A stretch of 49,975 bases of DNA from contig JAKAQR010000019.1 of assembly GCA_021819725.1 (NCBI GenBank), positions 1-49,975 of the forward strand, in the 5' to 3' direction. The stretch's first letter is position 1. Every line of letters starts with the position of its first letter. This document shows, piece by piece, positions 29,907 to 38,353 of the stretch. A model generated the notes under the pieces. It did no database searches. It was not told where the DNA came from and was given only the letters and a program-made list of their open reading frames with translations. The position numbers and the translations under genes were made by a program. This stretch comes from Actinomycetes bacterium (GTDB taxonomy: Bacteria > Actinomycetota > Acidimicrobiia > Acidimicrobiales > Acidimicrobiaceae).

Positions 29907-30403
29907 TTTATCTGCATGAGTTGGCCCCGAACGCGGGTGCTAAGACCCGCAAGCGCCGCGTTGGGCGCGGCATCGGTGGTAAGGGTGGCAAGACGGCTGG
30001 CCGTGGAACCAAGGGACAGGGGGCGCGCGATACGATTCCTGTGGGCTTCGAGGGTGGTCAGCTCCCCCTGACTCAGCGCATCCCGAAGCTGCGCGGCTTC
30101 GATAATCCTTTCCGTGTCTCTTACACCGTTGTCAATTTGGATCAGTTGACCGTCCTCTCCGAACGGGGAGTGACGACGATTTCGCCGGAGGCCCTTGAGG
30201 CAGCGGGGGTGATCCGCAAGGGTGCGCTAGTCAAGGTATGCGCGCGTGGCGCGATGAGTGCTCCCCTTGCGGTCTCGGCGCATGGATTCTCGAAGACCGC
30301 TCGCGAGCTGATAGAATCAGCTGGTGGATCCGTCACGGAGATACCGTTGCCCTATAAGTCAGGTCGTCGCCCTTCGTTGGGCAACGCCTTGATGAATCGG
30401 TAG
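29903..30403 (+). CDS. rplO: Large-subunit ribosomal protein L15 (uL15)
   Basis: 166 aa. Basic glycine-rich N-terminus RVGRGIGGKGGKTAGRGTKG, then FEGGQLPLTQRIPKLRGF and the C-terminal globular domain ending ESAGGSV. L15 is an internal 50S assembly protein. ATGA overlap with rpmD; 25 bp to secY. Confidence 0.97.
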   Translation: MIYLHELAPNAGAKTRKRRVGRGIGGKGGKTAGRGTKGQGARDTIPVGFEGGQLPLTQRIPKLRGFDNPFRVSYTVVNLDQLTVLSERGVTTISPEALEAAGVIRKGALVKVCARGAMSAPLAVSAHGFSKTARELIESAGGSVTEIPLPYKSGRRPSLGNALMNR

Positions 30404-30428
30404 TGAGCCAGGAGCGATTAGTAAGCTG

Positions 30429-31724
30429 ATGCTGCAGAACTTTGTTAATATTTTTCGTGTGAAGGACCTTAGGAATAAGGTCCTTTTCACGCTTCTCATG
30501 GTGGGTATCTACCAGTTGGGGTCCAACATTCCGGTCCCCGGGGTGAGTTACTCGGCGATCCATGAGCTGGTGACGCAGTCACGGGGTGCGGGCATCTTTG
30601 GGTTTCTTGACCTGTTCTCCGGTGGTGCCCTCTCAAGGGCAGCCCTTTTTGGCCTCGGGATCATGCCCTATATCACATCATCGATCATCATTCAGTTGCT
30701 CACTGGGGTGATCCCCAAGCTGACGGAGTGGCGCGATCAGGGCTCTGCGGGTGAGCGCAAGATCACCCAGACGACGCGTTATCTCACGATTGGACTCGCC
30801 GTCTTGCAGGCGACAGGATTGGCCTTCGTCTTCCATAGCGGGCTCGGGGTCATCCTGGGCAACCAGAAGTCGCTTGATCTCATCCCCGATTTCACTATTC
30901 CGAGAGTGCTCTTCATTGTGCTCACCCTTACTGCTGGTACTGCACTGGTGATGTGGATGGCGGAGTCGATCACCGAACGTGGGGTTGGCCAGGGCATGTC
31001 GATCCTCATCTTCGCGAACGTCGTCAGCATCATTCCCTCAGGAGGGCGGCTCATCTTCGATCAGGCTGGAGCTTTTAAGTTCACGATCATCGTGATTGTG
31101 GTGCTCTTGCTCCTGGTTGCGATCGTCTTTGTCGAACAGGGACAGCGCCGTATCCCGGTCGTTTTCGCACGAAGGGTCGTCGGGCGTAGGATGTATGAGG
31201 GTGGGAACTCGTATATTCCGTTGAAGGTTAATCAAGCGGGAGTCATACCGATCATCTTTGCTTCGTCGATCCTTTACTTCCCAGTGCTGCTCTCCAACGT
31301 CATTCCCGTTGATAGCTTCCGTACGTTTGTGAATAATCACCTCCTGAACGCCACTAGCGGGTTCTACATCATCACCTATGGTCTCTTGATCATCGTCTTC
31401 ACATTTTTCTATGTGACGGTGGCCTTTGATCCCTATCAGCAGGCAGAGATTATTCGGAAGCAAAATGGCTATATACCTGGGGTGCGTCCTGGTCAAGCAA
31501 CCCAACAGTATCTTTCGCGAATTCTGAACCGTATCACCTTGCCGGGCGCGCTGTTCCTGGCCGCGATCGCGGTCATCCCGTCGATACTGCTCTCCGCCTG
31601 GCATATCACCTCGTTTCCCTATGCAGGGACGACCATCTTGATCGCGGTCATTGTCGCCCTCGAGACGGTCAAACAGATCAACTCCCAGCTCACCATGCGT
31701 AACTATAAGGGATTCTTGAAGTAA
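30429..31724 (+). CDS. secY: Preprotein translocase subunit SecY
   Basis: 431-aa integral membrane protein forming the Sec channel. Around ten hydrophobic helices are visible. Signatures are GIYQLGSNIPVPGV (TM1), DLFSGGALSRAALFGLGIMPYI (plug and TM2), the cytoplasmic RRIPVVFARR loop, and GYIPGVRPGQATQQYL (loop between TM8 and TM9). It is placed last in the spc operon as usual, with adk directly after. Confidence 0.98.
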   Translation: MLQNFVNIFRVKDLRNKVLFTLLMVGIYQLGSNIPVPGVSYSAIHELVTQSRGAGIFGFLDLFSGGALSRAALFGLGIMPYITSSIIIQLLTGVIPKLTEWRDQGSAGERKITQTTRYLTIGLAVLQATGLAFVFHSGLGVILGNQKSLDLIPDFTIPRVLFIVLTLTAGTALVMWMAESITERGVGQGMSILIFANVVSIIPSGGRLIFDQAGAFKFTIIVIVVLLLLVAIVFVEQGQRRIPVVFARRVVGRRMYEGGNSYIPLKVNQAGVIPIIFASSILYFPVLLSNVIPVDSFRTFVNNHLLNATSGFYIITYGLLIIVFTFFYVTVAFDPYQQAEIIRKQNGYIPGVRPGQATQQYLSRILNRITLPGALFLAAIAVIPSILLSAWHITSFPYAGTTILIAVIVALETVKQINSQLTMRNYKGFLK

Positions 31725-31725
31725 G

Positions 31726-32403
31726 ATGGTCTCCGGTCACCCTCTCCGGCTCGTGCTGGTCGGTCGACAAGGGGCGGGGAAGGGTACCCAGTGTGTGAGG
31801 GTCTCACATCGGTATGCTATTCCTCACATCTCGACAGGAGATATGCTGCGGGCCGCGGTAGCGGCGGGTTCGCCCTTTGGTCAGCTGGCCAAGTCCTACA
31901 TGGATCGTGGTGAGTTGGTGCCTGATTCGGTGATCAACGGTGTGATCGCTGAGCGGTTGGAACAACCGGATGCGCGCCTGCGTGGGTTTGTGTTGGATGG
32001 TTTTCCTCGCACCAAGGACCAGGCGATTGAACTCAACGCATTGTTAGCGCCGGCCTCGTTGCACATGGTGATCAATCTTGAGGTCTCGGTGGCGTTGGTA
32101 CTACGTCGGTTGTCGTCGCGTCGTGTCTGTGCGGTCTGTGGGAGTATCTACTCTGATGAGCTGCCTCCCAAGACGGTGGGGATCTGTGATAACTGTGGTG
32201 GTGAGTTGGTACAGCGTGAAGATGACACCGAGGCCGCTATCCTCCGGCGTCTCGAAATCTATGAAAAAACGACGACGCCCTTGCTCGGATTCTATAGCGA
32301 GATGGGGCTCTTGGAGACGGTTGACGGGGTTGGTACTCCTGATGAGGTGCTGGGGCGCATCAGCGATGTCCTCGCAAAGCACGGGTTTTATGAAGGTGGT
32401 TGA
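31726..32403 (+). CDS. adk: Adenylate kinase
   Basis: 225 aa; converts AMP + ATP to 2 ADP. P-loop GRQGAGKGTQ (residues 13-22), NMP-binding HISTGDMLR, and VLDGFPRTKDQA. The LID domain has C135, C138, C154, C157, so it is the long, zinc-binding type. Its P-loop starts GRQ in place of the common GPP. Starts one base after the secY stop; ends four bases before... the map ATG at 32406 follows after two bases. Confidence 0.97.
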   Translation: MVSGHPLRLVLVGRQGAGKGTQCVRVSHRYAIPHISTGDMLRAAVAAGSPFGQLAKSYMDRGELVPDSVINGVIAERLEQPDARLRGFVLDGFPRTKDQAIELNALLAPASLHMVINLEVSVALVLRRLSSRRVCAVCGSIYSDELPPKTVGICDNCGGELVQREDDTEAAILRRLEIYEKTTTPLLGFYSEMGLLETVDGVGTPDEVLGRISDVLAKHGFYEGG

Positions 32404-32405
32404 TT

Positions 32406-33161
32406 ATGGTTCGCACAGAGGCTGAGCTCGCATCGATGCGCAAAGCGGGACGTGTGACGGCGGAGATGTTGGCGGCTTGCCGGAGCGCTATTCGTCCCGG
32501 CGTTACGACCGTTGACTTGGATCGGGCAGCGCGCGATGTCTTGGAGCGGCGTGGGGCGAGATCGAATTTCTTGGGTTACCATGGCTTTCCTGCAGTCATC
32601 TGCACCTCGCGCAACAACGTCATTGTGCACGGTATCCCGAGTGATGAGGAGGTGTTGCGGGAGGGCGATATCATCTCGATCGACGCCGGAGCCATCGTCG
32701 AGGGTTACCATGGCGATGCTGCCATCACGGTTGCGGTCGGAGAGGTGCCCGCACGCGTTGCGCGATTGATCGAGGTGACTGAGGCATCGCTGTGGGCAGG
32801 GATCGGCGAGATGGTGCAGGGCAACCATCTCCACGACATCGGTCGGGCGGTTGAGGAGGTGGCGCTTGGGGCCCATCTGGGTGTGATCCGCGACTATGTC
32901 GGCCATGGTATCGGAACGCAGATGCACGAGCCTCCGAATGTCCCCAACTACTGGCCTGGGCGACCCGGCCCGAAGCTGCGTGTCAATGAGGTGTATGCAG
33001 TGGAGCCAATGCTTACCTTAGGTGGCGAGGATACTGTGGTGTTGCCCGATGGTTGGGGTGTCGTCACCGCCGATGGAACATGGGCGGCGCACTTCGAGCA
33101 TACGATCGCGATCACCGAAGAGGGGCCGGAGGTCTTTACCGTGCTTGACGACCTTCCCTGA
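32406..33161 (+). CDS. map: Methionine aminopeptidase, type I
   Basis: 251 aa from ATG 32406 (AAGGTGG at 32393-32399); a TTG at 32400 is a weaker option. It removes the initiator methionine from new proteins. All five metal ligands are present: D93, D104, H167, E200, E231. NVIVHGIPS and GHGIGTQMHEPPNVPNY are family signatures. The secY-adk-map-infA order is the usual one. Confidence 0.97.
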   Translation: MVRTEAELASMRKAGRVTAEMLAACRSAIRPGVTTVDLDRAARDVLERRGARSNFLGYHGFPAVICTSRNNVIVHGIPSDEEVLREGDIISIDAGAIVEGYHGDAAITVAVGEVPARVARLIEVTEASLWAGIGEMVQGNHLHDIGRAVEEVALGAHLGVIRDYVGHGIGTQMHEPPNVPNYWPGRPGPKLRVNEVYAVEPMLTLGGEDTVVLPDGWGVVTADGTWAAHFEHTIAITEEGPEVFTVLDDLP

Positions 33162-33173
33162 GGTCCTTCCGAT

Positions 33174-33179
33174 TATACT
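33174..33179 (+). promoter_or_regulatory. Candidate -10 box of an infA promoter
   Basis: TATACT is one base from the consensus TATAAT and lies 119 bp before the infA start. The best -35-like hexamer, TTGACG (33145-33150, inside map), is 23 bp away, longer than the ideal 17, so support is partial. Confidence 0.3.
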
Positions 33180-33201
33180 AGCAAGGTAGCTTTTTGCGCC
33201 C

Positions 33202-33219
33202 CGCGGCCTGTTGGCCGCG
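33202..33219 (+). other. Hairpin in the infA leader
   Basis: CGCGGCC (33202-33208) pairs perfectly with GGCCGCG (33213-33219) around the loop TGTT. A short T run lies upstream of it, none downstream, so it does not look like a terminator on this strand. On the minus strand it would be followed by a run of A/T, with no gene to terminate. Possible leader structure. Confidence 0.5.
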
Positions 33220-33292
33220 ACATAACTGCTGTAGTCGTCAGATTCTGGCGTGTCTGGGTGATGTCAATCAGCGTGATCGGTAGGAGGATGAA

Positions 33293-33517
33293 CTGGCGAA
33301 AGGAAAAGAGGACACGATCGTCCTTGAGGGTACAGTGGTAGAGCCACTTCCCAATGCGATGTTTCGTGTAGAGCTCGAGAATGGTCTCAAGGTGCTAGCC
33401 CATAGCTCTGGGAAGATGCGAATGCATCGAATCCGGATCTTGCCAGGGGATAAGGTCCAGGTTGAGTTCACGCCGTACGACTTAGCACGTGGTCGTATTA
33501 CCTACCGGTACAAATAA
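33293..33517 (+). CDS. infA: Translation initiation factor IF-1, apparently starting with CTG
   Basis: 74-aa OB-fold protein that binds the 30S A site. The body is standard: [20 protein letters not shown], then [19 protein letters not shown] and ending GRITYRYK. Upstream in frame only GAG GAT GAA lie between a TAG (33281) and CTG 33293, so no ATG, GTG or TTG exists. CTG begins [10 protein letters not shown] where relatives have [10 protein letters not shown], and AGGAGG (33282-33287) sits 5 bp before it. The GTG at 33335 would remove the first beta strand. Hence CTG is the probable start, or a base error replaced ATG. Confidence 0.9.
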   Translation: MAKGKEDTIVLEGTVVEPLPNAMFRVELENGLKVLAHSSGKMRMHRIRILPGDKVQVEFTPYDLARGRITYRYK

Positions 33518-33552
33518 CGAGGTTAGAGGAATCAACGACGAAATGACGAGGA

Positions 33553-33570
33553 GACTCGGTGGACCGAGTC
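33553..33570 (+). other. Hairpin between infA and rpmJ
   Basis: GACTCGG (33553-33559) and CCGAGTC (33564-33570) form a perfect 7-bp stem with a TGGA loop, 36 bp after infA. No T run follows. Same size and loop length as the infA leader hairpin. It may separate infA and rpmJ expression or stabilise an mRNA end. Confidence 0.5.
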
Positions 33571-33609
33571 GCCCGTGTGGGGAGTTGGTTCAGTGATGGA
33601 AGGAGCACT

Positions 33610-33723
33610 ATGAAGGTTCGACCCAGCGTCAAGCCGATCTGTGAGAAGTGCAAGTTGATTCGCAGAGAAGGTAGGGTCCTCGTGATTTGCGAGAACCCGC
33701 GTCATAAACAACGGCAAGGATAG
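33610..33723 (+). CDS. rpmJ: Large-subunit ribosomal protein L36 (bL36)
   Basis: 37 aa, the smallest ribosomal protein. ATG 33610 with GGAGC upstream. Starts [15 protein letters not shown]; the zinc ligands C11, C14, C27 and H32 are all present, so it is the zinc-containing form. Two bp before rpsM. Confidence 0.97.
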   Translation: MKVRPSVKPICEKCKLIRREGRVLVICENPRHKQRQG

Positions 33724-33725
33724 AT

Positions 33726-34103
33726 ATGGCTCGTATAGCAGGAGTTGATATTCCAAGGGAAAAGCGAGTAGAGATCTCGCTTACCTATATTTTTGGTATC
33801 GGTCTTACCACGTCGCAGCAGATCTGTGCGGCAACTGAGGTGAGCCCGGATACTAGGGTGCGTGATCTGACCGATGACGAAGTGCTTCGGCTTCGTACCT
33901 ACATCGACCAGAACTTGAAGGTTGAGGGTGACCTCCGCAGGGATGTCGACCAGAATATCAAGCGCAAGATCCAGATCGGATGTTACGCCGGTATTCGTCA
34001 CCGCCGTGGGCTTCCGGTTCATGGACAACGGACGCATACCAATGCACGAACTCGCAAGGGTCCACGCAAGACGGTTGCGGGCAAGAAAAAGGTCAAGCGT
34101 TAA
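33726..34103 (+). CDS. rpsM: Small-subunit ribosomal protein S13 (uS13)
   Basis: 125 aa. [25 protein letters not shown] at the start (helix-two-turn-helix), then [20 protein letters not shown] near the basic C-terminus that reaches the P-site tRNA. First gene of the alpha-operon set. A 59-bp spacer with a 6-bp dyad (34117-34138) separates it from rpsK. Confidence 0.98.
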   Translation: MARIAGVDIPREKRVEISLTYIFGIGLTTSQQICAATEVSPDTRVRDLTDDEVLRLRTYIDQNLKVEGDLRRDVDQNIKRKIQIGCYAGIRHRRGLPVHGQRTHTNARTRKGPRKTVAGKKKVKR

Positions 34104-34162
34104 GTAGTTCACGCATTGGCGATTGATGAGATTCGCCAGCTGCGTTCTTTGAAGGGAGTTTC

Positions 34163-34561
34163 ATGGCAAAGCCACGACCTGGAGGTAGGAGACCTCGTAA
34201 ACGGGAGAGGAAGAATATAGCGCGCGGTGTCGCCTATATCCATTCCTCCTTTAACAACACCATTGTCACCATCACCGACCCCACCGGTAACGTTCTTGCG
34301 TGGGCGAGTTCGGGCAATGTGGGCTTCAAAGGTAGTCGCAAATCAACCCCGTTCGCCGCACAGGTTGCTGGTGAGACCTGCGCAAAGCGTGCGATGGAAC
34401 ATGGCGTGCGCGAGGTCGATGTCATGTTGAAGGGTCCAGGTTCTGGTCGTGAGACGGCTCATAAGGCGCTCGCATCGGCAGGTATTGAGATTCGGTCGGT
34501 GAGGGATGTGACGCCGATCCCGCACAATGGATGCCGACCAAAGAAGAGGAGAAGAGTGTAA
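34163..34561 (+). CDS. rpsK: Small-subunit ribosomal protein S11 (uS11)
   Basis: 132 aa. [33 protein letters not shown] and [18 protein letters not shown] at the C-terminus identify uS11 of the 30S platform. The stop abuts the rpsD GTG. Confidence 0.98.
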   Translation: MAKPRPGGRRPRKRERKNIARGVAYIHSSFNNTIVTITDPTGNVLAWASSGNVGFKGSRKSTPFAAQVAGETCAKRAMEHGVREVDVMLKGPGSGRETAHKALASAGIEIRSVRDVTPIPHNGCRPKKRRRV

Positions 34562-35188
34562 GTGGCGCGATATACGGGGCCGGTCTGTCGGCTGTGCCGA
34601 CGAGAGAAGACCAAGTTGTATCTAAAGGGCCCAAAGTGCGAGAGTGCGAAGTGCCCGATCACGGTCGGTCGGTTCCCTCCGGGGGAACACGGACGGGATC
34701 GGCAACGCCAGCCCTCCGAGTACTCGATTCAGTTGCGTGAAAAGCAGAAGGTTCGTCGTACCTATGGAGTGATGGGACGTCAGTTCTCCAAGACCTATGG
34801 GGAAGCTGCTAAACAGCGAGGTATCACCGGTGAGCGCCTGCTGCAACTGCTGGAGCTTCGACTCGACAATGTGGTCTACCGTGCGGGATGGGGGTCGTCG
34901 CGAGCACAGGCTCGTCAGTTCGTTCGCCACGGTCACATTCTGGTTGACGGGCGACGGGTGGACATCCCTAGCTATCGTGTCCGCGCGACGCAGGAGATCT
35001 CCTTGAAGGAGAGCTCACGCTCGCTCGCCGTGATCGAGTTCAACCGTGATATCGTCGCCCGGACAGCGCCCGCGTGGCTCGAGATGGCCCCATCGGGCTT
35101 CTCGGCACGGGTGTTGAATACGCCGTTGCGAGAGCAGATCGATCTCGATGTGCGAGAGCAGCTCGTCGTCGAGCTCTTCTCGAAGTAG
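34562..35188 (+). CDS. rpsD: Small-subunit ribosomal protein S4 (uS4)
   Basis: 208 aa from GTG 34562. The N-terminal zinc site C9, C12, C26, C31 is intact; many bacteria have lost it. S4 RNA-binding domain near ELRLDNVVYRAGW and RQFVRHGHILVDGRRVDIPSY. S4 initiates 16S folding and in E. coli represses the alpha operon. A small GTTGGC/GCCAAC hairpin (35197-35219) follows, then rpoA. Confidence 0.98.
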   Translation: MARYTGPVCRLCRREKTKLYLKGPKCESAKCPITVGRFPPGEHGRDRQRQPSEYSIQLREKQKVRRTYGVMGRQFSKTYGEAAKQRGITGERLLQLLELRLDNVVYRAGWGSSRAQARQFVRHGHILVDGRRVDIPSYRVRATQEISLKESSRSLAVIEFNRDIVARTAPAWLEMAPSGFSARVLNTPLREQIDLDVREQLVVELFSK

Positions 35189-35266
35189 CCGCGATAGTTG
35201 GCAGCTGAAGAGGGCCAACATGGTTAGTAGCGATGAAGTGACTAGTGAAATAAAGAGGAACGAGTA

Positions 35267-36205
35267 ATGCTCATAATTCAGCGACCAAGAGTGGAAGAGG
35301 TAGGCGAGGAGACCGCTAATCGTCAGGTCTTCTCCGTAGGCCCGCTTGAACCGGGATTTGGTCACTCTGTTGGCAACGCCCTGCGAAGGGTGTTGTTGTC
35401 GTCGGTGCCAGGTGCTGCCATCACGCAGGTACGTTTTGATGACGCACTGCATGAGTTCACGACGATCGCTGGGGTGAAGGAGGATGTGATTGACATTATT
35501 CTCAACCTCAAGGACATCGTTCTGCGCTGCTATTCACCGGATCCCGTGACTATTCGGCTCGATGTGAAGGGTCCGGCAACCGTGCATGCGGGAGATTTTA
35601 TGCTCTCGTCTGAGGTCGAGGTCGTGAATCCGGAGCTCTATGTGGCAACCGTCTCCGATAAGGGAAGACTCGCGTTGGACGTCGTCGTTGAGCAGGGCCG
35701 TGGCTACGTGTCTGCGGAGCGCAACAAGCGCACGAACACCATCGGAATCATTCCGATCGATGCTATCTTCTCTCCGATTCGCAACGCGAACTACGTGGTG
35801 GAGCCGGTGCGGGTTGGACAGGCCACCGATTACGATCAGGTCATCGTCGACGTTGAGACCGATGGTTCGTTGTCGCCCCGTGAAGCACTCGCGTCAGCCG
35901 CCGGTACGCTCACCGGCATCTTCGAGCTCGTCTCGGAGTTGGTAGCGGATGCGAGCCGTCTGGTGGTCGCTGATGAGGTGACGGCAGAGGAGCGGTCTCC
36001 CGACTTCGATCTACCGATCGAAGAGCTCGATCTCACCGAGCGACCGAGGAACTGTTTGAAGCGGGCACAGATCAACACGATTGGTGATCTGGTCGACCGA
36101 AGCGCCGACGATCTCTTGGCCATTACCAACTTTGGACAAAAGTCGTTGGATGAGGTGGCAGAGAAGTTGGCAGCACGAAATATGTCCCTAAGGAGTGATA
36201 GCTAA
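35267..36205 (+). CDS. rpoA: DNA-directed RNA polymerase subunit alpha
   Basis: 312 aa. N-terminal dimerisation domain with GPLEPGFGHSVGNALRRVLLSS and EKGRL-like core contacts, linker, and a C-terminal domain with LPIEELDLTERPRNCLKRAQI and ELVDRS-like helix-hairpin-helix ending LDEVAEKLAARN, which binds UP elements and activators. The dimer starts assembly of beta and beta', encoded 23 kb upstream. Last base of the stop is shared with the rplQ ATG. Confidence 0.98.
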   Translation: MLIIQRPRVEEVGEETANRQVFSVGPLEPGFGHSVGNALRRVLLSSVPGAAITQVRFDDALHEFTTIAGVKEDVIDIILNLKDIVLRCYSPDPVTIRLDVKGPATVHAGDFMLSSEVEVVNPELYVATVSDKGRLALDVVVEQGRGYVSAERNKRTNTIGIIPIDAIFSPIRNANYVVEPVRVGQATDYDQVIVDVETDGSLSPREALASAAGTLTGIFELVSELVADASRLVVADEVTAEERSPDFDLPIEELDLTERPRNCLKRAQINTIGDLVDRSADDLLAITNFGQKSLDEVAEKLAARNMSLRSDS

Positions 36206-36561
36206 TGGTACCCGGCCGTCCAAAACGAGGCAACCGTCTCGGGAGTGATGCATCCCATCAGCGAGCGATGCTCGCCAATCTCTGTGCATCGTTGATCGCT
36301 GCAGAGTCAATCCTGACCACCGATGCCAAGGCCCGTGCACTACGCCCGGTGGTCGAGAAGTTGGTGACGAAAGCCAAGAAGGGTGATCTCCACCAGAGAC
36401 GACAGGTCATTGCGTTTCTCCGTGATGAGGACGCGACAAAGAAGCTGTTCGATGAGGTCGGGCCACGATATCAAAATCGACAGGGTGGGTATGTGCGGAT
36501 TCTCAAGCGTGGGCCGCGTCATGGTGACGGTGCGCCCATGGTCGTGATTGAGTTCGTCTAA
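36205..36561 (+). CDS. rplQ: Large-subunit ribosomal protein L17 (bL17)
   Basis: 118 aa. MVPGRPKRGNRLGSDASHQRAMLANLC and the motif ESILTTDAKARALRPVVEKL; GGYVRILKRGPRHGDGAPM near the end. L17 lies near the tunnel exit. Ten bp before truA. Confidence 0.98.
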   Translation: MVPGRPKRGNRLGSDASHQRAMLANLCASLIAAESILTTDAKARALRPVVEKLVTKAKKGDLHQRRQVIAFLRDEDATKKLFDEVGPRYQNRQGGYVRILKRGPRHGDGAPMVVIEFV

Positions 36562-36570
36562 CCACAGCCG

Positions 36571-37500
36571 GTGAAGTGGGCGCTGGTTCTCGCTTATGAT
36601 GGATCGCATTTCCATGGTTCAGCGCCTCAACCGCAGGTAGAGACCGTCGTAGGCTCGTTACTACGGGCGCTCTCTCTACTCAAGATCGAGGTTGCCGATC
36701 TCGCCCTCGCAGGTCGGACCGACACCGGGGTGCATGCGCGGTTTCAGGTGGTTTCCCTGGCAACCTCCGGCCTCACCCCTGAGTCTTTTCCGCGGCTGCA
36801 GGCGATTTTGCCTGAGGGTATCTTTCTCCGCGCAGGGATGAGCGTACCTGAAGGGTTCCATGCCCGCCACTCTGCGCTCTGGAGGCAATACCGCTACCGT
36901 ATTCGCAGGGCAACACGAGATCCACTCTTTCCGATGGCTTGGCCATTGGCGCAAGGCTTGGATATCTCCGCCATGATTGAGGTCGCTAATTGGCTCGGTT
37001 CCGTCGATGAGTTCGATGCGCTTTGTAAGGCCAACAGTGCCGGCGGCTACCGACGTCGACTCCATTCCATTGACATTGTCGAGGGTGAGGGTTTCATTGA
37101 CATCTCAGTGGTTGGGGTGAGCTTCTGCCATCAGATGATACGACGCATTGTAGGTGCACTTGTCCAGGTTGGGCGCGGCCGATGGCCAGCTGCTCGTGTG
37201 GTAGAGGCCGTCGGGTCGCACGATCGCGCGCCACTCTGCGAGTTGGCCCCGTCCCGCGGTCTCTATTTATGGAGGATCGGTTACCAGCCGACCTGGGAGT
37301 GGGCGGCAAAAACCGTTTTTGATCGTGGTTTTGACCAAGACTGGGTAGTGATCGACAGGTTGGAGCTTCCCTTTCCCCTAGAATGGAGCGCCGAAGCTCC
37401 CTATGACCTGCAGCCGGTTCCAGCGCGAACATGGTATGCACGTGAGCCGGATTTGAGTGAGCCGGATTTGAGTGAGCCGGATTTGAGTGAGAAAGAGTAA
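36571..37500 (+). CDS. truA: tRNA pseudouridine(38-40) synthase TruA
   Basis: 309 aa from GTG 36571. It makes pseudouridine at positions 38-40 of the tRNA anticodon arm. Catalytic Asp51 sits in [14 protein letters not shown]. Also seen are [20 protein letters not shown] and the [16 protein letters not shown] segment. The C-terminus is extended by about 40 residues and ends in a threefold EPDLS repeat. It follows rplQ as is usual in many bacteria, and rplM starts two bases later. Confidence 0.95.
   Translation: MKWALVLAYDGSHFHGSAPQPQVETVVGSLLRALSLLKIEVADLALAGRTDTGVHARFQVVSLATSGLTPESFPRLQAILPEGIFLRAGMSVPEGFHARHSALWRQYRYRIRRATRDPLFPMAWPLAQGLDISAMIEVANWLGSVDEFDALCKANSAGGYRRRLHSIDIVEGEGFIDISVVGVSFCHQMIRRIVGALVQVGRGRWPAARVVEAVGSHDRAPLCELAPSRGLYLWRIGYQPTWEWAAKTVFDRGFDQDWVVIDRLELPFPLEWSAEAPYDLQPVPARTWYAREPDLSEPDLSEPDLSEKE
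37444..37488 (+). repeat. 15-bp tandem repeat at the end of truA (three copies)
   Basis: GAGCCGGATTTGAGT occurs three times without a mismatch (37444-37458, 37459-37473, 37474-37488), encoding EPDLS three times just before the stop. Perfect identity points to a recent expansion in a tail under little constraint. Confidence 0.95.
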
Positions 37501-37502
37501 GT

Positions 37503-37952
37503 ATGAAGACGTTTGTAACCACGACCGCTACGGTGGAGCGTGACTGGTGGGTAATAGATGCGCAAGGCTTACGTTTGGGTAGGCTTGCTACGGAGGTGGC
37601 GAGCCTTCTCAAGGGTAAACACAAGCCATATTTCGCCCCATATCTGGACTGCGGCGATCATGTCGTGGTGATCAACGCCGACAAGATCCAACTGTCCGGC
37701 GCGAAGGCGGAGAAGAAGGTGTACTACCACCACTCCGGCTACCCAGGCGGTCTGCGCGAGTCCAAATTTCTGGAGATGATGGAGAAGCACCCAGAGCGGG
37801 CGGTCGAACTTGCCATCAAAGGTATGCTGCCCAAGAATCGCTTAGGGCGCCAGATGTTCCGCAAGCTCAAAGTGTATGCGGGCCCGAGCCACCCACACAC
37901 GGCTCAGCAGCCGACCGTGCTCGATCTCAGTAATCGCATCAAGGCCTCGTAA
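37503..37952 (+). CDS. rplM: Large-subunit ribosomal protein L13 (uL13)
   Basis: 149 aa. [24 protein letters not shown], then [15 protein letters not shown] and the [16 protein letters not shown] segment (here [14 protein letters not shown]). An early assembly protein of the 50S. Paired with rpsI as in nearly all bacteria. Confidence 0.98.
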   Translation: MKTFVTTTATVERDWWVIDAQGLRLGRLATEVASLLKGKHKPYFAPYLDCGDHVVVINADKIQLSGAKAEKKVYYHHSGYPGGLRESKFLEMMEKHPERAVELAIKGMLPKNRLGRQMFRKLKVYAGPSHPHTAQQPTVLDLSNRIKAS

Positions 37953-37960
37953 GGAGCGAA

Positions 37961-38353
37961 ATGACTACACCTTTGACACAGTCGACTGGTAGGCGCAAGA
38001 CGGCGACTGCGAGAGTGCGGTTGGTTCCCGGCAACGGTGCTGTGGTGATCAATGGCAAGGAGCTACGCACGTATGTGACCTCAGTATCGCAGCGGGGCCA
38101 GCTGGTTGAACCGCTGAAGCTGGTAGAGCTTGACGAGGTCTATGACGTCTATGCCACCGTCGATGGTGGCGGGATCGCTGGTCAGGCGGATGCCATCCGA
38201 CTCGGTTTGGCACGTGCCATCATCGAGTTGCACCCAGAGCACCGTGCCGCCCTGAAGAAGGAGGGCATGTTGACCAGGGACGCCCGCAAGAAGGAATCCA
38301 AGAAGTACGGTCTAAAGAAGGCTCGTAAGGCTCCTCAGTATTCGAAGCGGTAA
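37961..38353 (+). CDS. rpsI: Small-subunit ribosomal protein S9 (uS9)
   Basis: 130 aa. STGRRKTATARVRLVPGNG at the start, VDGGGIAGQADAIRLGLARAI in the middle and the basic tail ending in KARKAPQYSKR, which reaches the P-site tRNA anticodon. The stop abuts the glmM start. Confidence 0.98.
   Translation: MTTPLTQSTGRRKTATARVRLVPGNGAVVINGKELRTYVTSVSQRGQLVEPLKLVELDEVYDVYATVDGGGIAGQADAIRLGLARAIIELHPEHRAALKKEGMLTRDARKKESKKYGLKKARKAPQYSKR

Noticed and set aside
33261..33341. 26-codon frame (ATG 33261/33288) overlapping infA as a gene
   Set aside because: ATG 33288 touches the Shine-Dalgarno and the peptide has no features. Kept only as part of the infA start discussion.
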